Position numbers and translations under genes: made by a program. Positions 14,265-20,454 of a stretch of DNA of 29,319 bases are shown piece after piece. The first letter of the stretch is position 1. Every line of letters starts with the position of its first letter. The stretch comes from a virus. A model generated the notes under the pieces. That model worked only from the letters and a program-made list of their open reading frames with translations. It was not told the origin of the DNA and did no database searches. The stretch covers positions 1-29,319 of IMG/VR virus record IMGVR_UViG_3300035698_015530; one strand, written 5' to 3'.

Positions 14265-14310
14265 AAAAAACGTCCTAGGCATCAACCGAAGGGTTACAGC
14301 CTAGAACGTT
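14265..14310 (-). terminator. Rho-independent terminator, leftward
   Basis: In the leftward direction, AACGTTCTAGGC pairs with GCCTAGGACGTT (12 bp, one mismatch), enclosing a smaller AACC-CTTC-GGTT hairpin, and the stem runs into TTTTTTC. Positions 14299-14310 pair with 14269-14280. It lies directly after the 123-aa gene. Confidence 0.85.
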
Positions 14311-14350
14311 TTAGCAGGGACGGCATCCAATTTATACCTGGAAGTGGTAC

Positions 14351-14722
14351 TTATCCCTGTGCGGCGACTTTCAACATCTCCAACATCTCGGCCTGTTTGT
14401 CTGGAGTAGCAGTCTTGAACTTGGCAATAAATGCTTGTTCTGCATCTACCTTCGCACCGATTATTGCTACACCCATTTTAGCATCTGCAAATTTGTCCTG
14501 GATTTGTTCTGGTGTTGATCCAGCTTTCAATGCAGTTCTAATACCACTTTGAATTGTAACGGCCCAGTTGCGAAAGGCATTAGTGAGTAATGCTTCTGCT
14601 CCAAACATTTGTTCAGCTTCGGCTAGATCATCTGAGTAGTTGACAACAACGGCTGCTGTCATTTCTTCTGTTCCCTTTTTCTCATTAGCCGGTACTCGTG
14701 CACTTACGTCTTTCTGAATCAT
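14351..14722 (-). CDS. Alanine-rich hypothetical protein
   Basis: A 123-aa, alanine-rich, helical protein (ADAKMGVAIIGAKVDAEQAF, KAEMLEMLKV-like end). The start at 14722 has a very strong GGGAGGA site, although it overlaps the end of the HNH gene by 38 bp; this suggests the HNH gene was inserted just upstream. It is followed by a terminator, so it is probably well expressed and ends a transcript. Function unknown; a small abundant DNA-associated or scaffold-like protein is possible. Confidence 0.82.
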   Translation of the reverse strand: MIQKDVSARVPANEKKGTEEMTAAVVVNYSDDLAEAEQMFGAEALLTNAFRNWAVTIQSGIRTALKAGSTPEQIQDKFADAKMGVAIIGAKVDAEQAFIAKFKTATPDKQAEMLEMLKVAAQG

Positions 14723-15221
14723 TTTGTTCCTCCCGATTTGATGATTTGATCTCTTTGAGTAACTCTCTACAATAGAAAGTCTTTCCTCTTAGAGACATGG
14801 AAACTGTTGTTGGATTAACTTTAATTACTTTTGATATTTCTGCATATGTAAGACCATGATTACGTAAAGCTAATGCTTCTTCTAATAATTTCTTTGTCAT
14901 TACAACACCTGCTCCAGAAACACTAGTATCTCTATTATTATCAGAAAAAGTACCTAAAGCTAAATGGTAAGGATTTATACATAATCTATTACTGCATAGA
15001 TGTCTAATACAAGTCTTTCTATTACCTATAATTTCTTGGTAATATCCATATGCTAGTATAAATGTTGCTCTATGTGCTGCCATAGGAGGCCCAATAAATG
15101 AAGTTCTACCATAACCTAAATTTTTATCTATTGGACCTTTCCATTCCCAACATTCATTAGTATCTCCAATGTCAGTGTATAAAGATAGGAATTTATCTAG
15201 TCGAGCATTATTTTTAATCAT
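14685..15221 (-). CDS. HNH homing-type endonuclease with C-terminal HTH (second copy of family)
   Basis: A 178-aa relative of the 6142-6603 protein: CWEWKG at 24-29, GYGRTSF, and an HNH core around 70-90 (CIRHLCSNRLCINPYHLALG) with H74, N83 and H86 and cysteines C76 and C81, then SDNNRD. Residues 123-146 (GLTYAEISKVIKVNPTTVSM) form an HTH. There is no ribosome site before the ATG; instead a TTGACG-17-TATATT promoter ends seven bases upstream, so the mRNA may be leaderless. It overlaps the next gene. Probably a selfish homing element with independent expression. Confidence 0.9.
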   Translation of the reverse strand: MIKNNARLDKFLSLYTDIGDTNECWEWKGPIDKNLGYGRTSFIGPPMAAHRATFILAYGYYQEIIGNRKTCIRHLCSNRLCINPYHLALGTFSDNNRDTSVSGAGVVMTKKLLEEALALRNHGLTYAEISKVIKVNPTTVSMSLRGKTFYCRELLKEIKSSNREEQNDSERRKCTSTG

Positions 15222-15227
15222 AAATAT

Positions 15228-15256
15228 AATATATCAGATCTACTGATGAACGTCAA
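15228..15256 (-). promoter_or_regulatory. Sigma70-type promoter for the HNH gene
   Basis: Leftward TTGACG (15251-15256), 17-base spacer, TATATT (15228-15233): 5/6 matches at both boxes. The expected start of transcription falls at or next to the ATG at 15221. Confidence 0.6.
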
Positions 15257-15284
15257 GGAAATTTTTGGTGTTTTTCCTTGCTGG

Positions 15285-15452
15285 TTATTTAACCTCTTCA
15301 AAAGTAATCTTGATTTTCTTCAAAGGTACACCACCAACCCTTGAGGTAGTCTGTGGGATGTAGGTAGTGTAACTACCTTCTACTTCCTTATACCTATCTC
15401 CACCACTTTTCCTAGCTGGTCTTTCAAGTGCTACGGTTACAGATTTTTTCAT
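15285..15452 (-). CDS. Small hypothetical protein
   Basis: A 55-aa basic protein beginning MKKSVTVALERPARKSGGDR, with KEVEGSYTTYIPQTTSRVGG and a final strand KKIKITFEEVK. AGGAGGTGATTAAACT, nearly a full anti-Shine-Dalgarno match, precedes the ATG. It follows the 64-aa gene by 3 bases. The stop codon lies in a small palindrome, GGTTAAATAACC. The pattern looks like a conserved phage miniprotein, but I cannot name it. Confidence 0.8.
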   Translation of the reverse strand: MKKSVTVALERPARKSGGDRYKEVEGSYTTYIPQTTSRVGGVPLKKIKITFEEVK

Positions 15453-15455
15453 AGT

Positions 15456-15650
15456 TTAATCACCTCCTTTTGGTTTTGCAATACATAGTATAGTTCTAGG
15501 ATGAAATCTAATAAAAGCTATCCCATCTACACATATCCAGATTCTACCATCTTCTGCTATCTGAATACCAAAGTCACAGAAACCAGATTTTGGTGTAAGG
15601 TTTTCAATAGACATAAAACCTTCTTGATGTGTTTCATCATAGGCTTTCAT
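15456..15650 (-). CDS. Hypothetical protein
   Basis: A 64-aa strand-rich protein (FCDFGIQIAEDGRIWICVDG, FIRFHPRTILCIAKPK). GAGGAAGGAAG precedes the start and abuts a palindrome copy. An internal start at MSIENLTPK (residue 13) is possible but has no better ribosome site. No family recognised. Confidence 0.78.
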   Translation of the reverse strand: MKAYDETHQEGFMSIENLTPKSGFCDFGIQIAEDGRIWICVDGIAFIRFHPRTILCIAKPKGGD

Positions 15651-15661
15651 CTTCCTTCCTC

Positions 15662-15688
15662 AGATCGTTTAATATTTAAACGGACTTA
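15662..15688 (+). repeat. 27-bp dispersed palindrome, copy 6
   Basis: Exact left arm AGATCGTTTAAT, free A, right arm TTTAAACGGACTTA. The stop codon of the 61-aa gene (15676-15678) lies in its centre, and the ribosome site of the next gene abuts its edge. Confidence 0.88.
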
Positions 15689-15861
15689 TCCATATCCATT
15701 TGATACTTCCTAACTTCCTCTTTACTAAACACCTTTATAGGTCCATTAGATTCCCACTTAGCCATGACTCGTTGTCCTTTGCGTGGAAGAGGAGAACTAT
15801 AAGATTCATTCTTACACTTGCATAAATTGAAGATATGTTTAGCACTTCCTTTGAAAGTCAT
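15676..15861 (-). CDS. Hypothetical protein
   Basis: A 61-aa protein with a CKCK motif (FNLCKCKNES), a possible small beta-domain (RKGQRVMAKWESNGPIKVFS) and an ending DMDKSV encoded inside the palindrome. AAGGAGATCCTCTA precedes the start. Function unknown. Confidence 0.75.
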   Translation of the reverse strand: MTFKGSAKHIFNLCKCKNESYSSPLPRKGQRVMAKWESNGPIKVFSKEEVRKYQMDMDKSV

Positions 15862-15876
15862 TAGAGGATCTCCTTT

Positions 15877-16161
15877 CTATGCTTCCTTTAGATAGTTACT
15901 TGGATTATATCCACTAGCATAAGGTTCTACACCACAATCACCAGCAAATACATGAGTATATCTACCACTTTCACTTATACAGATAAACTTTGTAAATATA
16001 CTATTATCCAATACATAACAATATGCCTTAAACATAATCTTTATTGGTTTGTTATACCAAACACCACTATGTACATGGATATATTCTTTACCCATCTCTA
16101 CATTCTCTATTCCTCTAATTCCTTCAGGAAACCTTTCTTTTGCTTCTTCTAGATTTAACAT
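15877..16161 (-). CDS. Hypothetical protein
   Basis: A 94-aa protein rich in aromatic beta-strands (EYIHVHSGVWYNKPIKIMF, KAYCYVLDNSIFTKFICI). No signal peptide or family recognised. AGGAGAATTAAATT precedes the start. Confidence 0.8.
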   Translation of the reverse strand: MLNLEEAKERFPEGIRGIENVEMGKEYIHVHSGVWYNKPIKIMFKAYCYVLDNSIFTKFICISESGRYTHVFAGDCGVEPYASGYNPSNYLKEA

Positions 16162-16191
16162 AATTTAATTCTCCTATTCCAAGTTAAGTTA

Positions 16192-16410
16192 TTAAATCCA
16201 TTCTTCCATCTGTTCATATATATCTTCATCTAGATAATCCCAGTCATTCCATAAAAGATCCTCATACCATCTATCATCATTTCTAGAACAATCTTTACAT
16301 TCTTTATTAGAATCTATTACATGACAAGATAGTGTATATTTACATTCACAGTCTGTAAGATTATCATCTATACTACCATTAATGAATTGTATAGTTGTCT
16401 TTTTAGACAT
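16192..16410 (-). CDS. Acidic Cys-containing hypothetical protein
   Basis: A 72-aa protein with CECKYTLSC and CKDC cysteine pairs in the centre (likely one metal site) and a strongly acidic, aromatic tail (DDRWYEDLLWNDWDYLDED). No family recognised. The acidic tail resembles DNA-mimic-like surfaces, but there is no direct evidence for that. Confidence 0.78.
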   Translation of the reverse strand: MSKKTTIQFINGSIDDNLTDCECKYTLSCHVIDSNKECKDCSRNDDRWYEDLLWNDWDYLDEDIYEQMEEWI

Positions 16411-16418
16411 GATTCTCC

Positions 16419-16727
16419 CTATTCTAAATTAAGTTGTTTACAAATTGCTGCAATCTGCTCCGAAGTCATCTTCTTCAACAACACATCTGCTGCAATCTCC
16501 GTAGGTTTCTTATTATTCTTTTTAGTCTTAGTTATCTTCATACATCTGCCATCAATTATAGCGAGTGAATGATCTACTTTACCATACTGTAACTTCAATA
16601 GCCGGTATCGGTCTTTGAGGATATTAAGATTAGGTTCAATCTTATTTATCTCTCTATAAGTTTCCAGTATTTGAGCATATAGATCATCTTTTTCGATTTG
16701 AAGATTTACTTTTTCATCTGTCGTCAT
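16419..16727 (-). CDS. Coiled-coil hypothetical protein
   Basis: A 102-aa protein with a long N-terminal coiled coil (NLQIEKDDLYAQILETYREI and on to about residue 50), a basic linker (KITKTKKNNKKPTE) and a C-terminal helix pair (ADVLLKKMTSEQIAAICKQL). Possibly a protein-interaction adaptor. It ends 8 bases upstream of the next gene. Confidence 0.8.
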   Translation of the reverse strand: MTTDEKVNLQIEKDDLYAQILETYREINKIEPNLNILKDRYRLLKLQYGKVDHSLAIIDGRCMKITKTKKNNKKPTEIAADVLLKKMTSEQIAAICKQLNLE

Positions 16728-16739
16728 TGTAGTTACCTC

Positions 16740-17009
16740 CTAATCATTAAGATAATCTACCTTATCCCTATAATACTCCCATACTTCTACATCAATAAAT
16801 ACATCCCAGCAGTTGCGACATTCTTCTTCAACTGTACACTTTTGCAGACACTCTTGCGTACACTCCATGTCAGTTGAACAGTTCCATTTTGGAGGAGCTG
16901 ACCAACCCTGGGTTTCTGAAGTATCGACAAAACCTGTAGATGCTGCAACTAGTAGAGTTATGGGAGCTGCTATTGCCAATGTTAGTTTTGCTAGCTTAGG
17001 TAGTTTCAT
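16740..17009 (-). CDS. Secreted cysteine-rich small protein
   Basis: An 89-aa protein with a Sec signal peptide: MKLPKLAKLT, then a hydrophobic run LAIAAPITLLVAAS ending near residue 24. The mature part has six cysteines at 44, 50, 54, 58, 64 and 67, spaced C-x5-C-x3-C-x3-C-x5-C-x2-C, suggesting a disulfide- or metal-stabilised helical hairpin. The rest is acidic. Seen: leader and cysteine pattern. Inferred: export to the host periplasm early in infection, where it could modify the host envelope or block superinfection. No homologous family recognised. Confidence 0.82.
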   Translation of the reverse strand: MKLPKLAKLTLAIAAPITLLVAASTGFVDTSETQGWSAPPKWNCSTDMECTQECLQKCTVEEECRNCWDVFIDVEVWEYYRDKVDYLND

Positions 17010-17267
17010 TTAGCTCACCTCTATCTCTATAGGTTTTTTAGGAAAAGTCCTGTCATTGTTAGGGTAAGGTGATTTCCTAGTCATTATTTCTTTAATCTTT
17101 CTAGCAGTCTTCAATATACCAAAGACATCAACATCACCTATCTTTGCTGCTCTTCCAACACCAGCACCTTGTGCAGTGTAGACACTAGCATTACCAACCT
17201 TAGCTTTACGATCCCATCTTTTAGAAATTCTTTTAGCTCCATGAGCTTTTGGATAGCGTTTTTCCAT
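17010..17267 (-). CDS. Basic hypothetical protein
   Basis: An 85-aa, strongly basic protein (MEKRYPKAHGAKRISKRWDR) with a glycine/alanine-rich middle (SVYTAQGAGVGRAAKIGDVD) and a lysine-rich end. No motif. It abuts the secreted protein gene. Possibly nucleic-acid binding by charge alone. Confidence 0.75.
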   Translation of the reverse strand: MEKRYPKAHGAKRISKRWDRKAKVGNASVYTAQGAGVGRAAKIGDVDVFGILKTARKIKEIMTRKSPYPNNDRTFPKKPIEIEVS

Positions 17268-17464
17268 TAGTTTTCTCCTTCTACTTTAAAGTTATTCTTC
17301 TGACCTAAGAACTGTTTATTGCAATAACCATAGTTTACATTTAATTCTTTAGCCAATCTAGAAATAGCATTACGTAGTGCTCTTGCTTTCCCAGCAGCAT
17401 CGGTGTAGTAGATGTGAATCTCTCCATGCCAATTTAGAGTTACTTTGTAGATTGTTTTATCCAT
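17267..17464 (-). CDS. Hypothetical protein
   Basis: A 65-aa protein with a two-strand start (IYKVTLNWHGEIHIYYTDA) and one helix (KARALRNAISRLAKELNV), possibly an alpha-beta dsRBD/AP2-like mini-fold. TAATG coupling with the next gene. No family recognised. Confidence 0.75.
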   Translation of the reverse strand: MDKTIYKVTLNWHGEIHIYYTDAAGKARALRNAISRLAKELNVNYGYCNKQFLGQKNNFKVEGEN

Positions 17465-17579
17465 AGATTACACTGTAGATTACACATAACAAACCTATCA
17501 ATGATCCTATGAGACCTAGAATAGCTATAGTTAATCTAATTACATATGACCATCCTATGAATGTAGATATGCTTGACAT
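17457..17579 (-). CDS. 40-aa membrane peptide
   Basis: A short frame with the sequence MSSISTFIGWSYVIRLTIAI continuing LGLIGSLIGLLCVIYSVIYG: at least one long hydrophobic helix, or two short ones split at R15. AAAGGA lies 5-6 bases upstream of the ATG and the end overlaps the next start by 8 bp, supporting translation. Predicted inner-membrane location; function unknown. Confidence 0.7.
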   Translation of the reverse strand: MSSISTFIGWSYVIRLTIAILGLIGSLIGLLCVIYSVIYG

Positions 17580-17589
17580 AGTATTCCTT

Positions 17590-17784
17590 TTATCCTTCCT
17601 CTATTGCATTAAACTTTGGAACTGGTCTTGGTTCAGTTTCCCTAAACATCATACTGAGTAGTTCATACAATCTATCAATTTGCTTTGATACATCAGCACG
17701 AACTTCATCGTTGTCAGATCCTAGTGATTTATGCAAATCAATCACTATATCGTGGATAGTTTCTCTTACTGATATTTTAGCCAT
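17590..17784 (-). CDS. Hypothetical protein
   Basis: A 64-aa helical protein (RETIHDIVIDLHKSLGSDND, KQIDRLYELLSMMF) with a Pro-rich C-terminus. AGGAGGTAATT precedes the ATG, and the terminator hairpin at 17801-17828 sits immediately upstream of that ribosome site. Function unknown. Confidence 0.78.
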   Translation of the reverse strand: MAKISVRETIHDIVIDLHKSLGSDNDEVRADVSKQIDRLYELLSMMFRETEPRPVPKFNAIEEG

Positions 17785-17800
17785 AATTACCTCCTAAACA

Positions 17801-17828
17801 AAAAAGGGCGACCATTTCTAGTCGCCCG
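17801..17828 (-). terminator. Rho-independent terminator, leftward, inside the operon
   Basis: Leftward stem GGGCGAC (17822-17828) with GTCGCCC (17807-17813), 8-base loop, then six T residues. It ends only a few bases before the AGGAGG of the next gene, with no room for a new promoter between. Confidence 0.9.
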
Positions 17829-17835
17829 ATTTAGT

Positions 17836-18060
17836 TTACATTCTAGATACGAAATCCATTAGTTCATCATATTGTTCACTAGTCAACACACCGGCAGTAT
17901 CTAGACCGGTTACAAAGCCCTCATTCCATCCTTTACCATTGCTAGGATTGCTAGGATCAGCTACATCCAATAGATGCGCTTTTACTTGTTCTTCATTGAT
18001 AACACGTTCACTATTAATACCATGTCCGATAGTCATATAATCAAAAGATGGTTTTGGCAT
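17836..18060 (-). CDS. Hypothetical protein
   Basis: A 74-aa acidic protein (EEQVKAHLLDVADPSNPSNG, GWNEGFVTGLDTAGVLTSEQ). GGGGAGAATAATCT precedes the start and a strong terminator follows the stop. No family recognised. Confidence 0.78.
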   Translation of the reverse strand: MPKPSFDYMTIGHGINSERVINEEQVKAHLLDVADPSNPSNGKGWNEGFVTGLDTAGVLTSEQYDELMDFVSRM

Positions 18061-18093
18061 AGATTATTCTCCCCTAGTTATTTGATGATTTAT

Positions 18094-18276
18094 TTATCTA
18101 GAATGTAATTCAACAGTCACACCATCTAGTTCCCATGCACCACTTTTGTCGCTAGTGAGAAGTTCAATAGTATGGTCACCAGGTGGTAATACAATAACAC
18201 TACCTGTTAATAGTTCAATACTCACATTTGCTCCATTGTCTATAATAGAACTAATGTTTTCGATTGTTAATTTCAT
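18094..18276 (-). CDS. Small beta-rich hypothetical protein
   Basis: A 60-aa protein of alternating strands (VSIELLTGSVIVLPPGDHTI, GAWELDGVTVELHS) with no signal peptide. It is the first gene after the 180-bp control region at 18277-18458, with AGGAGAAAATGCT upstream. Function unknown. Confidence 0.75.
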   Translation of the reverse strand: MKLTIENISSIIDNGANVSIELLTGSVIVLPPGDHTIELLTSDKSGAWELDGVTVELHSR

Positions 18277-18330
18277 AGCATTTTCTCCTAGTTTAAAATG
18301 TGATTGGTTATGGACTTCATTTCAATTATA

Positions 18331-18359
18331 ACAATATCACAATAATTGATAGGTGTCAA
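18331..18359 (-). promoter_or_regulatory. Leftward sigma70-type promoter
   Basis: TTGACA (18354-18359), 17-base spacer, TATTGT (18331-18336) with an extended TGA before the -10. A second extended -10, TGT-TATAAT, lies just downstream (18325-18330). It would start transcription into the 18276 gene. Near-inverted copies of GTGTCA-ATGG and CCA-ATGACAC flank the area, as operator half-sites might. Confidence 0.6.
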
Positions 18360-18435
18360 TGGATAAATTGCCAATGCTGCATGAAATGCGCTATTATTTC
18401 AATTCATTTCCCAATGACACTATTTGACAAATCAT

Positions 18436-18462
18436 AGATCGTTTAATAATTAAACCAACTAT
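18436..18462 (+). repeat. 27-bp dispersed palindrome, copy 7
   Basis: Exact left arm AGATCGTTTAAT, free A, right arm ATTAAACCAACTAT: the best-conserved core of all copies. The stop codon of the 273-aa gene (18459-18461) lies at its edge. It is 76 bp upstream of the -35 box at 18354-18359. Confidence 0.88.
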
Positions 18463-19280
18463 GCCGTGGCTTTAGGTGTACACATAGTATCTAACTCCTC
18501 CTGCAATTTCCTATCTTTCTCTTTAATCCTTTTAGCATCAGCTTCGTTTTCCATTTCAGTTTTCACTCTAGGTCGATTATCAACCTTTACAGTCCTCTCT
18601 TCCTTTAATTTAGCTGTTTTCTCTTTATCTATTCTCTTTAACTCTTCTAGTAAACTTTCACCAGAATTATCATCCTCTACCTCAAATTTACCTTCACCTA
18701 ATATAGCTACTCCATTCTTATCATACTTTATAGATGCTTTAGCTTTCTTACTTCTTTCCATATCTTTCTCTTTCTTTATTCTAGCAATCTTTGCATCAGC
18801 TACAGCAATATGCTCTTGTAAAGTCATGCTACCATCTACAACCTCTTCAGATTGTATAACCTTAGCATCCATACGTTTGCCAGGTCTAATACTTTTATGA
18901 CTAGCCAATGATTTATTTCTATCACTTAGCAATTGATTATGTGTAGCATTTTTCAATCCTCTACCGTCAATATTAAGATTAACTCTATACTTCCTCACTA
19001 GCATTTCCCTAGCTTCCATTGTATCTTCCGTCATGACTATCTCACCTGTATCAATTAGGAAGTCACAGAATATCTTCATATTATCTCTAACTACATCACT
19101 CATGAATCTAGTGAAGTTTCCTTCCTTATCCAACCATCTACTCAATGTTGCTAGTATCCTAGAATCCATCCAAACCTGTACCATTACATCCCCTTTGAAA
19201 GTCTTAGGATTGAACATACTACTTCCTTTAGTACTATTATCTGCATATGGTTTGTTTCTTACATATCCTTTTTTTCCCAT
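18459..19280 (-). CDS. Possible RHH DNA-binding protein with long charged tail
   Basis: A 273-aa protein. Residues 31-82 (GDVMVQVWMDSRILATLSRW, then FTRFMSDVVRDNMKIFCDFL) read as one strand plus two helices, compatible with a ribbon-helix-helix-type or similar small DNA-binding domain. From about 110 on it is extremely charged and low in hydrophobics (long KE/KD repeats such as KIARIKKEKDMERSKKAKA), probably a long helix or disordered tail. GGAGGTGTAAG precedes the start. Third gene of the main leftward transcript, so it could be an early regulator or DNA-coating protein. Moderate confidence for the fold, low for function. Confidence 0.8.
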   Translation of the reverse strand: MGKKGYVRNKPYADNSTKGSSMFNPKTFKGDVMVQVWMDSRILATLSRWLDKEGNFTRFMSDVVRDNMKIFCDFLIDTGEIVMTEDTMEAREMLVRKYRVNLNIDGRGLKNATHNQLLSDRNKSLASHKSIRPGKRMDAKVIQSEEVVDGSMTLQEHIAVADAKIARIKKEKDMERSKKAKASIKYDKNGVAILGEGKFEVEDDNSGESLLEELKRIDKEKTAKLKEERTVKVDNRPRVKTEMENEADAKRIKEKDRKLQEELDTMCTPKATA

Positions 19281-19294
19281 CTTACACCTCCAAT

Positions 19295-19507
19295 CTATTT
19301 AAGTGTCCTTATAAATCCAACAGTTTCAGCTACATCTTCTACATCTCTATCTTCAACTACTACTCTAAGAACTCCCTGTACAAAAGCATTACATGCTAAG
19401 GTTATTACATCTTTAGAATAACCTTTTTCTATTAATTCATTTGCATACTTATCCCAATATCTATTTACAATATCTTCTATCCTTTCCTTATCATTTCTTT
19501 CCCTCAT
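19295..19507 (-). CDS. Hypothetical early protein
   Basis: A 70-aa helical protein (RIEDIVNRYWDKYANELIEK, ITLACNAFVQGVLRVVVEDR), second ORF of the transcript from the perfect promoter at 19663-19691. It is coupled by ATGA to the 23-codon leader ORF. Function unknown. Confidence 0.78.
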   Translation of the reverse strand: MRERNDKERIEDIVNRYWDKYANELIEKGYSKDVITLACNAFVQGVLRVVVEDRDVEDVAETVGFIRTLK

Positions 19508-19575
19508 CTTGGTTTCTCATCTTTAGTTAATGTGGTTAATACATATAATGTGGATAATGCTTTAGTGCTATTCAT
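19504..19575 (-). CDS. 23-aa leader peptide ORF
   Basis: A frame beginning MNSTKALSTLYVLTTLTKDE and ending KPR, with AAGAGGTG upstream of its ATG and a stop that overlaps the next start (ATGA). Codons 2-5 form one side of a perfect 11-bp inverted repeat in the transcript leader, placing its ribosome site in the loop. It is the first ORF after the main leftward promoter. Possibly a regulatory leader peptide; alternatively a tiny protein in its own right. Confidence 0.6.
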   Translation of the reverse strand: MNSTKALSTLYVLTTLTKDEKPR

Positions 19576-19624
19576 ATACACCTCTTATATATATTTCTCT
19601 CTATGTCTATACCAATAGCACTAA
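19562..19624 (-). promoter_or_regulatory. 11-bp inverted repeat enclosing a ribosome site
   Basis: In the leftward transcript TTAGTGCTATT (19614-19624) can pair perfectly with AATAGCACTAA (19562-19572). The loop of about 41 bases contains the ribosome site and ATG of the leader ORF. Such an arrangement could control translation, or the two arms could be a protein-binding pair on DNA. Confidence 0.5.
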
Positions 19625-19662
19625 CCCAATAACGACATTAATTGTATTATTGTTATTATTAC

Positions 19663-19691
19663 ATTATATATGTAGTATGACATATTGTCAA
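19663..19691 (-). promoter_or_regulatory. Perfect-consensus leftward sigma70 promoter
   Basis: TTGACA (19686-19691), 17-base spacer, TATAAT (19663-19668), all 12 consensus bases matching. Transcription should start near 19656, giving an 80-base leader. A palindrome copy lies 23 bp upstream of the -35 box. The flanking CATATATAAT is shared with the rightward promoter at 20665-20693. Probably the main early promoter. Confidence 0.85.
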
Positions 19692-19714
19692 TGTATTAAT
19701 ATGTACAATTACTT

Positions 19715-19741
19715 AGATCGTTTAATCATTATATGATCTTG
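19715..19741 (+). repeat. 27-bp dispersed palindrome, copy 8
   Basis: Exact left arm AGATCGTTTAAT, free C, right arm ATTATATGATCTTG. It lies between the terminator of the 137-aa gene and the main leftward promoter. Confidence 0.82.
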
Positions 19742-19786
19742 ATGCTTATCTCATCTCCCAAGGTTAATTATAGATTAGAGAGCATG

Positions 19787-19819
19787 AAAAAACCCTAGAG
19801 CGTTGATGGCCCTAGGGTT
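19787..19819 (-). terminator. Rho-independent terminator, leftward
   Basis: Leftward AACCCTAG (19812-19819) pairs with CTAGGGTT (19791-19798), with a 13-base loop, then a T run. It closes the single-gene transcript of 19850-20263. Its CCTAG-type stem resembles that of the terminator at 14265-14310. Confidence 0.85.
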
Positions 19820-19849
19820 ATGTATTCTAGCATGATGATAGGTTGATGT

Positions 19850-20263
19850 TTATTCGATGATTTCGTTGTCGTTGTTGGTACTAGTATCAATATTTGGGCT
19901 AGGTTGTGGAATGTTGACGGTTTCTAGTAATGCCGGATTATCAACGGCAATTTTTGCTAGTTTCAACGGTATGCCGGCATTGACTAGGTTATCAATGCGT
20001 TCGGACCTAGACAACGTTTTTTTACCGGCATTGCTAGCCGCGATGGTTGTACCATCTAGCTCATTCAATTCATCCAATGATAACGCTCTAGACGGTCGTT
20101 GAAATGCGATTCTACGATTACCCGCTAACCATGATTTGATTTCGGTATCGCTAGCCGTTGTGAAATCCCATTCAACACGGATCGTTGTGCTAGCGCCACG
20201 GTTGTTGGTGATGCTAAATGAATCAATGATTGTACCGATCAGTATTCCTAGTTCATTACTCAT
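19850..20263 (-). CDS. Hypothetical protein in a CTAG-rich island
   Basis: The start at 20263 (MSNELGILIGTIID) has AAGGGG upstream and is preferred to the ATG at 20314, which lacks a ribosome site. The 137-aa protein has a strand-rich N-terminal half (TIIDSFSI, TTIRVEWDFTT, RRIAFQRPSR) and an acidic/Asn-rich tail. It has its own promoter-like sequence (20383-20411) and terminator, so it is a separate unit between the two main transcripts. Its codon use differs from its neighbours: more CCG, GCC and CTA, with very many CTAG tetramers. This suggests a different origin. No family recognised. Confidence 0.82.
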   Translation of the reverse strand: MSNELGILIGTIIDSFSITNNRGASTTIRVEWDFTTASDTEIKSWLAGNRRIAFQRPSRALSLDELNELDGTTIAASNAGKKTLSRSERIDNLVNAGIPLKLAKIAVDNPALLETVNIPQPSPNIDTSTNNDNEIIE

Positions 20264-20382
20264 GGTGTTATCCCCTTTCATATTGGAATGTGACATCATG
20301 CTAGAATGTTCCAATCATTACCGATGCTAGATGTAAATCATCTAGTCATACTCAATTTATCAAAGAACAATCAATCACCATT

Positions 20383-20411
20383 ATCATCACATATATATTC
20401 TAGGGTGTCAA
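20383..20411 (-). promoter_or_regulatory. Leftward promoter candidate for the 137-aa gene
   Basis: TTGACA (20406-20411), 17-base spacer, GATGAT (20383-20388): perfect -35, weak -10. The leader of about 110 bases contains a CTAGATG-TAAAT-CATCTAG hairpin (20327-20345) and an ATTGGAA/TTCCAAT inverted pair. Confidence 0.5.
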
Positions 20412-20454
20412 CATAAATCGTAACTAGCTGTTATCATTGAATATATTCGCTATG

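Noticed and set aside
18424-18453. Rightward TTGACA near palindrome copy 7 as a promoter
   Set aside because: No acceptable -10 at 16-18 bases, and it would run against the leftward gene at 18459.
18466-18900. 144-aa Ser/Leu-rich rightward open frame
   Set aside because: It is the antisense of a Lys/Glu-rich coding tail, which automatically gives a Ser/Leu/Phe-rich pseudo-membrane protein.
20264-20314. Upstream ATG for the CTAG-rich gene
   Set aside because: No ribosome site before it, while AAGGGG precedes the ATG at 20263; the extra residues are Met/Ser/His-rich and look like leader RNA.
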